NCBI GenBank assembly: GCA_947290775.1
Contig: CAMYPM010000004.1
Coordinates: 1-64,000 of the forward strand
DNA from: an uncultured Bacteroidales bacterium
Lineage (GTDB): Bacteria > Bacteroidota > Bacteroidia > Bacteroidales > Porphyromonadaceae
Length of the DNA stretch: 64,000 nucleotides
Reading direction: 5' to 3'
Shown: piece after piece, positions 25,606-35,299 of the stretch
How positions within the stretch are numbered: position 1 is the stretch's first letter
Layout of the letters: every line of letters starts with the position of its first letter
Position numbers and translations under genes: made by a program
Notes under the pieces: model-generated
What the model was told of the DNA's origin: nothing
What the model saw: only the letters and a program-made list of their open reading frames with translations
The model's database searches: none

Positions 25606-28600
25606 ATGGTCCGAATGAGAAGAGCCTATATAGAGAGCAGTAGTATGCTTACTACCGAGCGAGTGGTGCATGCCCTGAAGAGAGGCATTGTGCCGGTGCT
25701 TTTTGTTCTCTTTTTGCTTTGGATACAGGCACTTCCGGCCCTTGCACAAGTGCCCATGAAGATTGATTCTGTCGGCACATCATCCCATAATAGTAGCGTT
25801 GCGCAGCAAGCATCCACTAAAATTTCCGCCCCATCTAATGCAAATGCCCGTCCCACATCGCTTGGAAAGCCGGCAAAGCTGCCCACACCCGAGAAACCAA
25901 AGCCGGCGACTACCCAAAGTACATTGGATAGTATCGGTACCCCGGTAGATTCAACAAAAGTAGCCTCCGATACCACAGCAATAAGTCCACAAAGCACAGG
26001 AAATAGCGAAGCGCCTATTGTATTGGAGGATATAGTTCATTTTGCAGCACAAGACTCTATCGTACTATTGGGACAAAATGAGGTATTTTTCTTTGGACCG
26101 GGGAGTGTAAGCTACCAGACGAATAAGCTCAACTCCAATTACATGAAGATGCGTGTGGATAGTTCAGAGGTATTCGCCAGCTATGTATTAGACAGCTTAG
26201 GACATCCCACTGCATACCCTGTATTTACAGATGGCAAACAGGAGTTTGAGACCGAGACTATACGGTACAACTACCAAACACAAAAGGGCTATATCACCGG
26301 AGTACTCACCCAGCAGGGAGAGGGCTTTTTGTCCGGCAAGGAGAGTAAGCGAATGCCGGACAATACAATGTACCTCAAAGGAGGATCTTTTACAACGTGT
26401 GACAACCATGCGAATCCCCACTTTTGTCTCTATATGACCAAGGCCAAAGTGCGTCCGGAAAAGAACATAGTCACAGGTCCTGTGTATATGGTAATGGGGG
26501 GCGTGCCACTCTATTTGATAGGGCTTCCGTTTGGGTTCTTTCCTTTTAATGAAAAGCGAACCAGCGGTATCATTATGCCCTCGTATGGAGAAGAGGCAGA
26601 GCGCGGCTTCTATCTACGAGGACTTGGTTTCTACTTTGCCATCAATGACTACGTAGACCTGACACTCCGATCAGACCTATTTACAAAAGGCTCGTGGGCT
26701 GTTTATGCAGACGTAAACTACCGTAAGCGTTATAAATATTCAGGACACTTTAATGCAGGCTTTGTGTCTACCCAAAAAGGAGATAAACATATACCGGGAG
26801 ACTTCTCCCAGTCACGCGACTTCAATATAAATTGGTCACATACACAAGATCCAAAAGTAGACCCCTTACGCACCTTTTCGGCAAGTGTCAACTTCTCAAC
26901 AAGTAGCTATAACCATAATTCAGAAGATACTCGTTACGATCCCGACAGACATGCACAAAACACCAAAGGCTCCAGCATTAGCTATTCACGACGCTTTACC
27001 TCTATTCCGCTTACCCTATCGGCGTCCTTCAATATAGACCAAAGAAGCCGTGACTCCACCCTGTCGGTCACACTGCCCAACCTATCCATTTCATTAAGCA
27101 CGATCTATCCGTTTAAGCGAAAGAAACGGGTGGGGAAAGAGCAATGGTACGAGAAAATCTCGCTCTCCTATAATGGATTGCTGCGAAACAGTATTACCAC
27201 AAAAGAGAATCTTATACTCAAGTCCAACCTTATTAAAGATTGGAAGAATGGGATGCAGCACTCCATCCCCATATCGGCCTCTTTCGATTTGTTCAATTAC
27301 ATCAAGCTAACTCCAAGCTTCAACTATAATGCCCGTTGGTACACTCAGAAGGTGTATCGGGCTTATGACGATAGTTTGAAGCGCGTAGTGGATGCCGATA
27401 CAACCTATGGCTTCTACCACGTACAAGACTTTAATGCCTCCGTATCTCTATCGACTACCTTATACGGCTTTTACACCCCTTGGAGCATCTTTGGTAATAA
27501 GGTACAGATGATCCGTCACCGTATGACGCCATCTATTTCCATTAGCTATAGACCGGACTTTGGAGCGCCTTTTTGGCATTACTACGAAACCCTACAATAT
27601 GTAGACGACAACGGAAATCCCCGTGAAGAAATATACTCGCCATTCCAAAGAGGGATCTTTTCTCCTCCCGGACGGGGTAAACAGGGACTAATCAGCTTCT
27701 CCGTGGGAAACAACCTTGAAATGAAAGTGCGCAACACACGTGATTCTATCGGTGAGGGATCTAAAAAGATAAGCCTTATTGACCAATTCGACTGGCGCAC
27801 AAGCTACAACATGGCAGCCGACTCATTCCAGTGGAGTAACATAAGCGTGAGTTTAGCACTGCGTTTTACTAACCGCTTTGCTATACGACTCAATGGCGAT
27901 TTTGATCCCTATCTGTATGATTACTCTGTAGATAACAATGGTACAGTACGTCCATATCGTGTAAATAAGCTGAGGATAGCTCATGGGAAAGGCTTTGGCC
28001 GTCTCGTTGGTACCGGTACAGGCTTTAATTATACCTTCAACAATGAAACGATTGATAAGATTGGAGTCTTCTTTAACAGACTATTCAAGAAAAAGAGCAA
28101 AGAGGAATCGGAAGATGAACCCTCTTCAAGGAGAGAAGAGGCTCTGCCTACCTCTCCTATGGACGATATGGGACCGACAAGAGGGAATCCACCTGATCTA
28201 AAGCGGAGGAGCAGAGGTGCGTTGAGTCGTAATACAGCTAATATAGCAGACTTAAGCGAGTTAGACGAGGATCGATACGTAAAGCAGTCCATTCCTTGGT
28301 CTTTTTCTGTGAATTATAGTATGAACTTAGCCTGGGACAGGCAAAACTTTAATACGGAGAAAAAGGAATACCCCTATAAGCTTACGCATAACCTCAGCTT
28401 TAGAGGGGACATTCAGCCAACTAAAAATTGGCACTTCTCCTTTGATGCCAATTACAACTTTGATCAGAAAAAGATAACAAATATGACCTTATCCGTCACG
28501 CGCAACATGCACTGCTGGCAAATGAGTGCTTATATTGTACCGGTAGGTATATACAAAAGCTATGCGGTTACAATAGGTGTAACGTCACAAATTCTGAAAG

Positions 28601-28662
28601 ACCTTAAGTACGACATGAGCAATGCAAAGAACGGAGCAAGTGATTACGGAAGTTGGTACTAA
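25606..28662 (+). CDS. lptD: LPS-assembly protein LptD-like outer membrane protein
   Basis: 1018 residues. LptD is the outer-membrane barrel that inserts lipopolysaccharide into the outer leaflet. A signal-like hydrophobic stretch (~29-47, VPVLFVLFLLWIQALPALAQ) is followed by a Pro/Ser/Thr-rich linker to ~140. Next is an OstA-like jelly roll (VLTQQGEGFLSGKESKRM, MYLKGGSFTTCDNHANPHFCLY), then LYLIGLPFGFFPFNEKRTSGIIMPSYGE, the LptD barrel entry. The rest is aromatic-rich beta strands. The starts at 25606, 25615 or 25645 cannot be separated. It heads a plus-strand run with the rhomboids. Confidence 0.88.
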   Translation: MVRMRRAYIESSSMLTTERVVHALKRGIVPVLFVLFLLWIQALPALAQVPMKIDSVGTSSHNSSVAQQASTKISAPSNANARPTSLGKPAKLPTPEKPKPATTQSTLDSIGTPVDSTKVASDTTAISPQSTGNSEAPIVLEDIVHFAAQDSIVLLGQNEVFFFGPGSVSYQTNKLNSNYMKMRVDSSEVFASYVLDSLGHPTAYPVFTDGKQEFETETIRYNYQTQKGYITGVLTQQGEGFLSGKESKRMPDNTMYLKGGSFTTCDNHANPHFCLYMTKAKVRPEKNIVTGPVYMVMGGVPLYLIGLPFGFFPFNEKRTSGIIMPSYGEEAERGFYLRGLGFYFAINDYVDLTLRSDLFTKGSWAVYADVNYRKRYKYSGHFNAGFVSTQKGDKHIPGDFSQSRDFNINWSHTQDPKVDPLRTFSASVNFSTSSYNHNSEDTRYDPDRHAQNTKGSSISYSRRFTSIPLTLSASFNIDQRSRDSTLSVTLPNLSISLSTIYPFKRKKRVGKEQWYEKISLSYNGLLRNSITTKENLILKSNLIKDWKNGMQHSIPISASFDLFNYIKLTPSFNYNARWYTQKVYRAYDDSLKRVVDADTTYGFYHVQDFNASVSLSTTLYGFYTPWSIFGNKVQMIRHRMTPSISISYRPDFGAPFWHYYETLQYVDDNGNPREEIYSPFQRGIFSPPGRGKQGLISFSVGNNLEMKVRNTRDSIGEGSKKISLIDQFDWRTSYNMAADSFQWSNISVSLALRFTNRFAIRLNGDFDPYLYDYSVDNNGTVRPYRVNKLRIAHGKGFGRLVGTGTGFNYTFNNETIDKIGVFFNRLFKKKSKEESEDEPSSRREEALPTSPMDDMGPTRGNPPDLKRRSRGALSRNTANIADLSELDEDRYVKQSIPWSFSVNYSMNLAWDRQNFNTEKKEYPYKLTHNLSFRGDIQPTKNWHFSFDANYNFDQKKITNMTLSVTRNMHCWQMSAYIVPVGIYKSYAVTIGVTSQILKDLKYDMSNAKNGASDYGSWY

Positions 28663-28680
28663 ATATTAGAAGCGATAAAT

Positions 28681-29361
28681 ATGGAAAGACGATATAGACG
28701 TAATAGTATTCTAGCCACATTACCTCCGGCAACGCTAAACCTTATTATTATCAATGGTTTGGTGTGGCTTGCCGAGTTGGTATTTCTCCGCTTTGGATAC
28801 AACTTGATAGACCTATTGGGGATGCACTACTTTGAAGCGCCTAATTTCTCTTTTTGGCAGCTCATTACGTATGCCTTTCTGCATGATGATAGTAGTATAT
28901 CCCATCTATTCTTCAACATGTTTGCTCTTTTCATGTTCGGAGGGCAGATAGAACGCTTATGGGGGAGCCGACGTTTCCTTATATTCTATGGGGTATGTGC
29001 TCTTACCGCCGCCATCACGCAGCAGATAGTATGGTACTTCGGACTACATGAAATGGCATTATTGAGTGGAGGTTATGCAACGGAGCAGTATGTTACTGTA
29101 GGAGCTTCAGGTGCTATCTTTGGATTGCTTTTAGCTTTCGGAATGCTTTTTCCCAATGCAGCCATTTTCATTTTCTTTATCCCTATTCCTATTAAGGCGA
29201 AGTATTTTGTAGTCTTCTATGGTATTATTGAGCTCCTGCTCGGTATTAAAGGGATGGCTTCCGGAGTGGCTCACTTTGCCCATGTAGGAGGTATGATCGG
29301 AGGTCTTATTTTAGTCTTACTTTGGCGAAAAAAGGGGAAAATAAGTGGTCCGTATAACTAA
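28681..29361 (+). CDS. Rhomboid-family intramembrane serine protease
   Basis: 226 residues with about six membrane helices. The active-site serine is in VGASGAIFGLLLAFG (GxSG), the catalytic His in HFAHVGGMIGGLI, and the helix-2 His/Asn motif in SHLFFNMFALFMFGG. Rhomboids cleave substrates within the membrane; the substrate is unknown. It follows lptD by 18 nt, and a second rhomboid begins 10 nt later. Confidence 0.9.
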   Translation: MERRYRRNSILATLPPATLNLIIINGLVWLAELVFLRFGYNLIDLLGMHYFEAPNFSFWQLITYAFLHDDSSISHLFFNMFALFMFGGQIERLWGSRRFLIFYGVCALTAAITQQIVWYFGLHEMALLSGGYATEQYVTVGASGAIFGLLLAFGMLFPNAAIFIFFIPIPIKAKYFVVFYGIIELLLGIKGMASGVAHFAHVGGMIGGLILVLLWRKKGKISGPYN

Positions 29362-29371
29362 TCCCGGGCAA

Positions 29372-30106
29372 ATGACCATTATTACAAAGCTTCGTCACTA
29401 TCCACTTATCACCATTTGTGTGGCACTCTATCTGATCATAGCTGCCATACCTTTTGTGGTAGGCTCCTCGTTGGTAAGCCATTATAGCATTGAATCTCTT
29501 TTTTGGCTCAATGGCTACTTGAGTGACATCATGAGGCGCCCATGGAGTCCTATTACCTATATGTGGCTACACAATAGCGTCCTTCATTTAGTGGTTAATA
29601 TGCTCATATTGTATGGATTTGGGAAGGTATTTCTCTCCTACTTCACGGAGCGACAACTAATTAGGGTCTTTATATTGGGGGGATTGGTAGGAGGGATGCT
29701 CTACCCTCTTGTTTTTGAAGCCATGAATAGTTTAGGACTACATCCTTTCCCCTTACCTCTTTTAGGTTCAAGCGGGGCAGTAATGTCGATAGCGATGGCT
29801 ATTAGTTGTTACGCACCACACCATACCCTAATGCCCATAGGCAGATGGTGCTTTAGTACGCTTACATTAGGCATACTCCTTATAGTACTCTCTTTCTACC
29901 CACTATTAGTGGGGAATACAGGAGGTGTAATCACTCATTTGGGTGGTGCAGCTACAGGTGTGATATGGGGCATTGCGATGAAACAAAAGCACGTAAGGAA
30001 AGCGCATACAGAAAGCTGTGTCAGGCGCAAGGAAAGCGAAGAAAAAGCTCGCAGAAGCGGATATAAGGCTCTTAGTAAAGAAGAGCGAAGTAGATTGTGG
30101 CAATAG
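29372..30106 (+). CDS. Second rhomboid-family protease, paired with the first
   Basis: 244 residues from the ATG at 29372; the frame is open upstream to a GTG at 29345 that overlaps the first rhomboid. The serine motif is LGSSGAVMSIAMA, the His motif THLGGAATGVIWG, and HNSVLHLVVNMLILYGFG carries the helix-2 His/Asn. The C-terminus is a basic soluble tail ending RRSGYKALSKEERSRLWQ, a pattern seen at the end of many Bacteroidetes rhomboids. It is not a recent duplicate of its neighbour: the sequences differ widely. Confidence 0.87.
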   Translation: MTIITKLRHYPLITICVALYLIIAAIPFVVGSSLVSHYSIESLFWLNGYLSDIMRRPWSPITYMWLHNSVLHLVVNMLILYGFGKVFLSYFTERQLIRVFILGGLVGGMLYPLVFEAMNSLGLHPFPLPLLGSSGAVMSIAMAISCYAPHHTLMPIGRWCFSTLTLGILLIVLSFYPLLVGNTGGVITHLGGAATGVIWGIAMKQKHVRKAHTESCVRRKESEEKARRSGYKALSKEERSRLWQ

Positions 30107-30110
30107 TAAA

Positions 30111-31259
30111 ATGACGACCAAAAAGACTGCTCCATCCAAGAAAGAGAACAACTTTCTCCGTATTCTCAAGCGCATCGGGCATATTTTTTTTAGTTCGGTA
30201 CGTAGAATAGTCAATTTTGCCTTTGCCTGCTTGCTGCTACTTGGGGTTACTGCTCAGTTCATTTCTCCGGAAAGCTCCCTTTTGCCTGCTTTTTTGGGAT
30301 TAGGCTATCCTTTCCTTCTGCTCCCCATCATTGCTTTCACTATCTATAGCGTAGTGAGGCGCAGCTGGGGTAGCTTGGTTGCCAATATACTTTTACTCGT
30401 AGTAGTAGCGCCTACCACATTCACTTACTTTCCTATTCACAGAGGGTCTACTCCGGGACGCAGACCCAATGAACTCAAGGTTCTTTCTCTCAATACACAG
30501 GCTTTTGGATATGAGAAGCATTTGCCCGGTAAACCTAATGCGTCTTTAGCCTACATTAAAAAGGAGGGTGCAGATATAGTTTGTTTACAAGAAGCTCTAC
30601 TCATTGATGATAAGAGGAATTATGTATCGGAAGCCACGCTAAGGAGTTTTTTCCCTGAGTACCCTTACATAGATCGTCATTTAGCTCAGAAAGCGGGAGG
30701 AAGTGGCTTAGTATTGCTATCCAGATACCCCATTCAAGAGGTTAGAAGGCTTCCCATCTCATCTACTTTCAATGGGGGTATGGTTTATCGGCTTCTTATC
30801 AATAAGAAGCTCCTTACGGTGGTTAACCTACACTTAGAATCCTTTCGACTTACCAATAAAGATGCCGAAAAGTACCTTGATTTAGTCAAAACGGCGGACA
30901 CGCAAGCTTTGCGCAAACAGATGGGACAAAAATTAGGACCTGCGTTTAGAAAAAGGGGCGAACAAGTGGATATTCTCCGCATGGATCCTGCATTTACCGA
31001 TAGCGAATATCTTATAATCGCAGGAGATTTTAATGATACACCGATCTCGTATACGCACTACCGACTTGCGGAAGGACGAGTTGATGCCTTTCGACACTCC
31101 GGCTCAGGCTTCGGATTTAGTTTTAACTACAATCACATGGGCTTTCGTTTGGACCACATCATCCATAGCAAAAACATCCATTCACGCTTTTGTAAAGTAG
31201 ATAATGGCGCTACAATTAGTGATCATAAGCCCATTTCCTGCTACATAACGCTCGAATAA
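30111..31259 (+). CDS. Membrane-anchored endonuclease/exonuclease/phosphatase family protein
   Basis: 382 residues from the ATG at 30111; an earlier in-frame ATG (30018) lies inside the rhomboid gene. Three hydrophobic segments span ~30-110. The EEP fold follows: LKVLSLNTQAFG (Asn), DIVCLQEALL (catalytic Glu), TVVNLHLESF, IIAGDFNDTPIS (Asp/Asn) and ISDHKPISC (Asp-His). EEP enzymes cut phosphodiesters in nucleic acids or lipids. With the membrane anchor, a phospholipid or extracytoplasmic nucleic-acid substrate is possible. It starts 4 nt after the rhomboid stop. Confidence 0.82.
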   Translation: MTTKKTAPSKKENNFLRILKRIGHIFFSSVRRIVNFAFACLLLLGVTAQFISPESSLLPAFLGLGYPFLLLPIIAFTIYSVVRRSWGSLVANILLLVVVAPTTFTYFPIHRGSTPGRRPNELKVLSLNTQAFGYEKHLPGKPNASLAYIKKEGADIVCLQEALLIDDKRNYVSEATLRSFFPEYPYIDRHLAQKAGGSGLVLLSRYPIQEVRRLPISSTFNGGMVYRLLINKKLLTVVNLHLESFRLTNKDAEKYLDLVKTADTQALRKQMGQKLGPAFRKRGEQVDILRMDPAFTDSEYLIIAGDFNDTPISYTHYRLAEGRVDAFRHSGSGFGFSFNYNHMGFRLDHIIHSKNIHSRFCKVDNGATISDHKPISCYITLE

Positions 31260-31274
31260 GTATCCCCGGTTATC

Positions 31275-32240
31275 ATGAAAAAAAACGACAAGCTTATAGG
31301 CACTCTATGCGGAGCCTTCTCCTCCATCTGCTTTGGGTTCATACCACTCTTCACGCTCCCAATGATGAAGCATGGATTGCATAGCCCCTCCATTCTTGCT
31401 TATCGATTTCTTTTTGCGGCTATTATGCTCTTTATAATAGCACAAGTACGGCATATTTCCCTGAGGGTAACCCACAAGCAACTGCTTATACTTTTTTTGC
31501 TCGGGCTTATCTATACTTGTAGTGCTTGGGGGCTGCAAATCGGCTACTTATTTTTAACCAGCGGTATCGCCACGGTAATTCACTTCACCTATCCGGTTTA
31601 TGTGATTATCCTCATGCTACTCATTTATAAGCAGAGACCTCATAAGCTTACCATCATAGCCATTTCAATCGCCTTTCTTGGCGTTGCCTTCATAGGTGGA
31701 CTCTTTGGCAGCTCAGAGGCTGTCTCTATGATGGGCTTTACTATTGTAGCGATGACAGGGCTCGCCTATGCCAGCTATTTAGTAATCGTAAATAAAAGCG
31801 TTGTAAGGGATTTGAATTCGATCACTCTTTCTTTTTGGGCACTCTCCTCAAGTAGCTTAGCGTTTACTTGTATCAGCTTTTTCTCCGGGGGCTTACAACC
31901 TATCTCCGTACCCACAGACTGGATTCTCATGCTGCTCCTTGCGCTACTCTGTACCGTTGTAGCCAACATACTCATGGTAGCCGGTGTAAAGAAAGTAGGC
32001 TCTACGATCACCTCTGTATTAGGAGCCCTGGAGCCTTTAACTGCCGTGTTGGTCGGATTTCTTGTTTTTGAAGAAGCCCTTAATGCCACACGAGTAATCG
32101 GTATTGCTCTTATTGTATTCTCTGTGCTTTTAATTGCACTCAGCGGTCGCATTGCCTATATACTGGAAGTGCAAAAGCTCAAACGAAGACACAGCAAGAA
32201 GCCTAAAGCACTTTCAGATGCGAGAAACGAAGTAAAATAG
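31275..32240 (+). CDS. EamA/DMT-superfamily transporter
   Basis: 321 residues with about ten membrane helices in two five-helix halves. The first half starts LIGTLCGAFSSICFGFIPLF. The second half has the EamA pattern VGSTITSVLGALEPLTAVLVGFLVFEEAL. Members export amino acids, sugars or metabolites; the substrate is unknown. The basic C-terminal tail (KLKRRHSKKPKALSDARNE) overlaps the 3' end of the convergent helicase gene by 38 nt. Confidence 0.85.
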   Translation: MKKNDKLIGTLCGAFSSICFGFIPLFTLPMMKHGLHSPSILAYRFLFAAIMLFIIAQVRHISLRVTHKQLLILFLLGLIYTCSAWGLQIGYLFLTSGIATVIHFTYPVYVIILMLLIYKQRPHKLTIIAISIAFLGVAFIGGLFGSSEAVSMMGFTIVAMTGLAYASYLVIVNKSVVRDLNSITLSFWALSSSSLAFTCISFFSGGLQPISVPTDWILMLLLALLCTVVANILMVAGVKKVGSTITSVLGALEPLTAVLVGFLVFEEALNATRVIGIALIVFSVLLIALSGRIAYILEVQKLKRRHSKKPKALSDARNEVK

Positions 32241-34509
32241 TCTTCTCGCCTACCCCCTGAAATAAGATAACGGCGCGTCTATCTGCTGCACTACCCTCCA
32301 CGTGCTGCACGGTTCCGATACCAAATCGATTGTGCTCTACTTTGTCGCCTACCTTCAGCGCATTTTGGACAGTGCGAGGCATCTTTAAGGGGGTCACTTT
32401 AGAAAGCGGACCTACTTCCTTGGTCTCGTGAAGGTTACTCTGAGGGGTCGTTTCTCTTTTTGCATAGGCCGGCAAGGGCTGCGTTTCTAACTCCCAATCC
32501 GCGGTATAGGTATGTAGCTCCAAGTGTGACATATCTAATTCCTTCAAAAAGATAGATGGCAACTGGAATTCACTATTTCCATTGATCATACGAATCCGCG
32601 CTAACGAGAGCGTACAGCGATCCATTGCACGAGTCATCGCCACATAGAATAGGCGCCGCTCTTCCTCTATATCGCTTCGGTCAATACTCTTATAGGAAGG
32701 GAATAGCCCCTCTTCCAATCCTGTTATATATACCTCTCGGAATTCTAAGCCCTTCGCTGCATGAATGGTCATCAGGTTCACCCTATCCTGACCTGCTTCA
32801 CCCTCTCTGCGTCGGTCTGTATCCATATCGGTAATGAGTGCAACCCCTTGCAGAAAAGCACTCATCATCTCATCCGATGTAATACCTCTCTGCTCCTCAA
32901 TAGCGGCACTTAAATACTCCGCTTCGAACTCTTTTACTCCAGAGAGGAACTCCTCAACATTTTCCAAGCGAGACAATCCTTCCACACTTAGATCATGCTT
33001 AAGATCCTCTTCGATTCCACTCTGCTGCAAGATCATCTTTGCCCACTCGAAGAACCCACCCTCGGGTGCTTTGCGCAAGCTAAGGAGTAGCTCTACAAAA
33101 GCGGCAAGTCGCTTCTTTAGTCCACCGGAAATACCCTCTGTAATCTGACCGGATACAATGGCTAAAGAGGTGGCATACAGGGAAGAGCCTCGCAACTTGC
33201 TCTGCTTTAATATTGCAGCGATGCTTTTCTCTCCTATTCCCTTCTTTGGGTAACTCAACGCACGCTCAAAAGCCTCATTACTATCAGGATTTACTATCAA
33301 GGTGAAGTAGGAAAGAAGATTCTTTATCTCGGCACGAGCATAGAAGGCCATACCCCCATAAATCCGATAGGGGATACCTTGCCGACGAAGCTGCTCCTCA
33401 AAAAGACGGCTCTGCGCATTAGTTCGATACAAAATAGCTATATCCTTATACTGCAACTTATTGTCAGACTGTAGGCGCTGAGCAATTAGGTCAACTACGG
33501 ATATAGCCTCATCTAAACCACTAGTATACTCACGCAAAGCGATCTTCTCACCTTTCCCTCTGTTGGAGCGTAATTCTTTAGGAATGCGCTGCCGATTGAA
33601 AGCTATCACCCGATTACTCTGAGCTACTATGCGCTGTGTAGAACGATAATTATCTTCCAATTTGAAAATTTTTGCCGCAGGAAAGACATGGGTAAAGCTT
33701 AATATATTCTGCACATCAGCGCCTCGGAACGAGTAGATGCTCTGTGCATCGTCTCCCACGGCAAAAAGCCGTTGTTTTTTCTCTACTAGCTTACGCACCA
33801 ATAGGTATTGCGCCGGATTGGTATCTTGAAACTCATCTATAAGTAGCCAATCTATCTGCTCATTAAAAACCTCTTGTACTTGAGGGAAGTCACGAAGCAA
33901 TATATTGAATTGATAGAGCAGATCATCAAAGTCCATCGCATTTTCTGCTTTACAACGCGCTGCGTAGAGGGCATATATCTCGTAGGTGCGAGGGATCATC
34001 AAAAAGCTGTCATAATCCCGATATTCCTTAGCTGACGCATATACTTCGGGAGATACAAGGCTATTCTTTGCACGGGAGATAGCAGCTTGCACCGTTTGTG
34101 GCTTGTAAATCTTCACATCCAGGCCAAGCTCTTTAACGATCTTCTTGATTAAGCTCCGGGTATCGGTCGTATCGTAGATGGTGAATTGACTCGTATACCC
34201 TAAGAAATGGGCAAAGGGCCTCATAACACGTGAAAAAACGGAGTGAAAAGTACCCATTGAAAGACCGTGCAGCGAGGTAGCTCCCACCAGACGGGTTACT
34301 CGCTCCCGCATCTCGCGCGCAGCCTTATTGGTAAACGTAAGCGCCATAATACGGGAAGCCGGTATCCCACACTCTATTAAATGGGCTACTTTGTAAGTAA
34401 GAACACGTGTTTTACCACTGCCGGCCCCGGCCACTACCAGCGAAGGACCCTCATCATACAATACAGCGGCACGCTGTTCATCACTCAACTCACGCTCGTA
34501 GTCTATCAT
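32203..34509 (-). CDS. uvrD: UvrD/PcrA-type superfamily 1 DNA helicase
   Basis: 768 residues. The motifs in order are the Q motif (LSDEQRAAVLY), Walker A (VVAGAGSGKTRVLTYK), LTFTNKAAREMRER, Walker B (WLLIDEFQDTN), VGDDAQSIYSFRGAD, LEDNYRST, VNLMTIHAAKGLEF and EERRLFYVAMTRA. The C-terminus has a PcrA-like tail (KVGDKVEHNRFGIGTVQHVEG) that binds RNA polymerase in relatives. The role is unwinding in repair and removal of protein roadblocks. UvrD and PcrA cannot be separated here; Rep is less likely because of the tail. The 3' end overlaps the EamA gene. Confidence 0.93.
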   Translation of the reverse strand: MIDYERELSDEQRAAVLYDEGPSLVVAGAGSGKTRVLTYKVAHLIECGIPASRIMALTFTNKAAREMRERVTRLVGATSLHGLSMGTFHSVFSRVMRPFAHFLGYTSQFTIYDTTDTRSLIKKIVKELGLDVKIYKPQTVQAAISRAKNSLVSPEVYASAKEYRDYDSFLMIPRTYEIYALYAARCKAENAMDFDDLLYQFNILLRDFPQVQEVFNEQIDWLLIDEFQDTNPAQYLLVRKLVEKKQRLFAVGDDAQSIYSFRGADVQNILSFTHVFPAAKIFKLEDNYRSTQRIVAQSNRVIAFNRQRIPKELRSNRGKGEKIALREYTSGLDEAISVVDLIAQRLQSDNKLQYKDIAILYRTNAQSRLFEEQLRRQGIPYRIYGGMAFYARAEIKNLLSYFTLIVNPDSNEAFERALSYPKKGIGEKSIAAILKQSKLRGSSLYATSLAIVSGQITEGISGGLKKRLAAFVELLLSLRKAPEGGFFEWAKMILQQSGIEEDLKHDLSVEGLSRLENVEEFLSGVKEFEAEYLSAAIEEQRGITSDEMMSAFLQGVALITDMDTDRRREGEAGQDRVNLMTIHAAKGLEFREVYITGLEEGLFPSYKSIDRSDIEEERRLFYVAMTRAMDRCTLSLARIRMINGNSEFQLPSIFLKELDMSHLELHTYTADWELETQPLPAYAKRETTPQSNLHETKEVGPLSKVTPLKMPRTVQNALKVGDKVEHNRFGIGTVQHVEGSAADRRAVILFQGVGEKTILLRFSHLKVL

Positions 34510-34560
34510 TTTTGCTCTACAACTTACCTATGGAAAGGTACACATTTTATACTACACCAT

Positions 34561-34598
34561 AAAAGAAAAGGGGAGAAGCTCGAAAGCATTCTCCCCTT
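34561..34598 (-). terminator. Terminator of the Leu-Leu-Asp tRNA cluster
   Basis: A 10-bp perfect stem AAGGGGAGAA/TTCTCCCCTT (34568-34598) is followed on the minus strand by TTTTCTTTT. Confidence 0.85.
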
Positions 34599-34600
34599 AT

Positions 34601-34687
34601 TGGTACGCGAGATGAGATTTGAACTCATACACCATTGCTGGCACTACCCCCTCAAAGTAGCGTGTCTACCAATTCCACCACTCGCGC
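34601..34687 (-). tRNA. tRNA-Leu(GAG)
   Basis: 87 nt including an encoded CCA. The acceptor GCGCGAG pairs with CTCGCGT, the anticodon stem CTACT/GGTAG encloses TTGAGGG, giving anticodon GAG, and there is a long variable arm. It is the last tRNA in the cluster, downstream of the CAG isoacceptor. Confidence 0.92.
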
Positions 34688-34725
34688 ATATTGCTATTGA
34701 ATCAAGGGAAGCACTCCACCCACCG

Positions 34726-34807
34726 TGCCCAAGACAGGAATCGAACCTGCACGTCTCTCAACACTCGCACCTGAAACGAGCGCGTCTACCAATTCCGCCA
34801 CTTGGGC
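34726..34807 (-). tRNA. tRNA-Leu(CAG)
   Basis: 82 nt. The acceptor GCCCAAG pairs with CTTGGGC, the anticodon stem CTCGT/GCGAG encloses TTCAGGT (anticodon CAG), and a class II variable arm and T arm (GCAGGTTCGATTCCTGT) follow. CCA is not encoded. Confidence 0.93.
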
Positions 34808-34926
34808 ATTCTTTAGAACTTGCCTAAGGCCACTGTGTACCCCCTTGAAAAAGAAAAAGGCACGCTTGCCTTTCCCTCGCGAACAGCCTACTAAATGTCA
34901 CAGGCTTTTTCTTATTCGCTTTTTCG

Positions 34927-35000
34927 CGGTGCGGACGGGACTCGAACCCGCGACCCCCTGCGTGACAGGCAGGTATTCTAACCAACTGAACTACCGCACC
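34927..35000 (-). tRNA. tRNA-Asp(GTC)
   Basis: 74 nt. The acceptor GGTGCGG pairs with CCGCACC and the anticodon stem CCTGC/GCAGG encloses CTGTCAC (anticodon GTC). CCA is not encoded. It is the first tRNA of the three-gene cluster. Confidence 0.95.
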
Positions 35001-35072
35001 TCAAATGGTAGTTAACCTTTCGCTTGCCTCTTCCGGCTTACCTCTTTGGGCAATGCTTTCCGAAAGCGAATA

Positions 35073-35102
35073 CAAAGGTAACGCTTATTTTCAAATAAAC
35101 AA
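35073..35102 (-). promoter_or_regulatory. Promoter of the tRNA cluster
   Basis: Minus-strand TTG (35100-35102), 19 bp, then TACCTTTG (35073-35080), 73 bp upstream of tRNA-Asp. Confidence 0.6.
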
Positions 35103-35299
35103 TACATAACCCCTATTTGCAATGAAAAAAATCTTTTTCCCTATTTTGTTCTCCCCAACATAGGGGTATTTTCCCTAAAGAATTCCTTTTGTAATTCATT
35201 ACGCCAATGACCTGAAGAGCCGCAGGACAAGAATCCATAAGGGGTAAGCATCTACTGCCAAACATGAGGCTCTGCTGTATCGAATTCTCCAAGACACTG

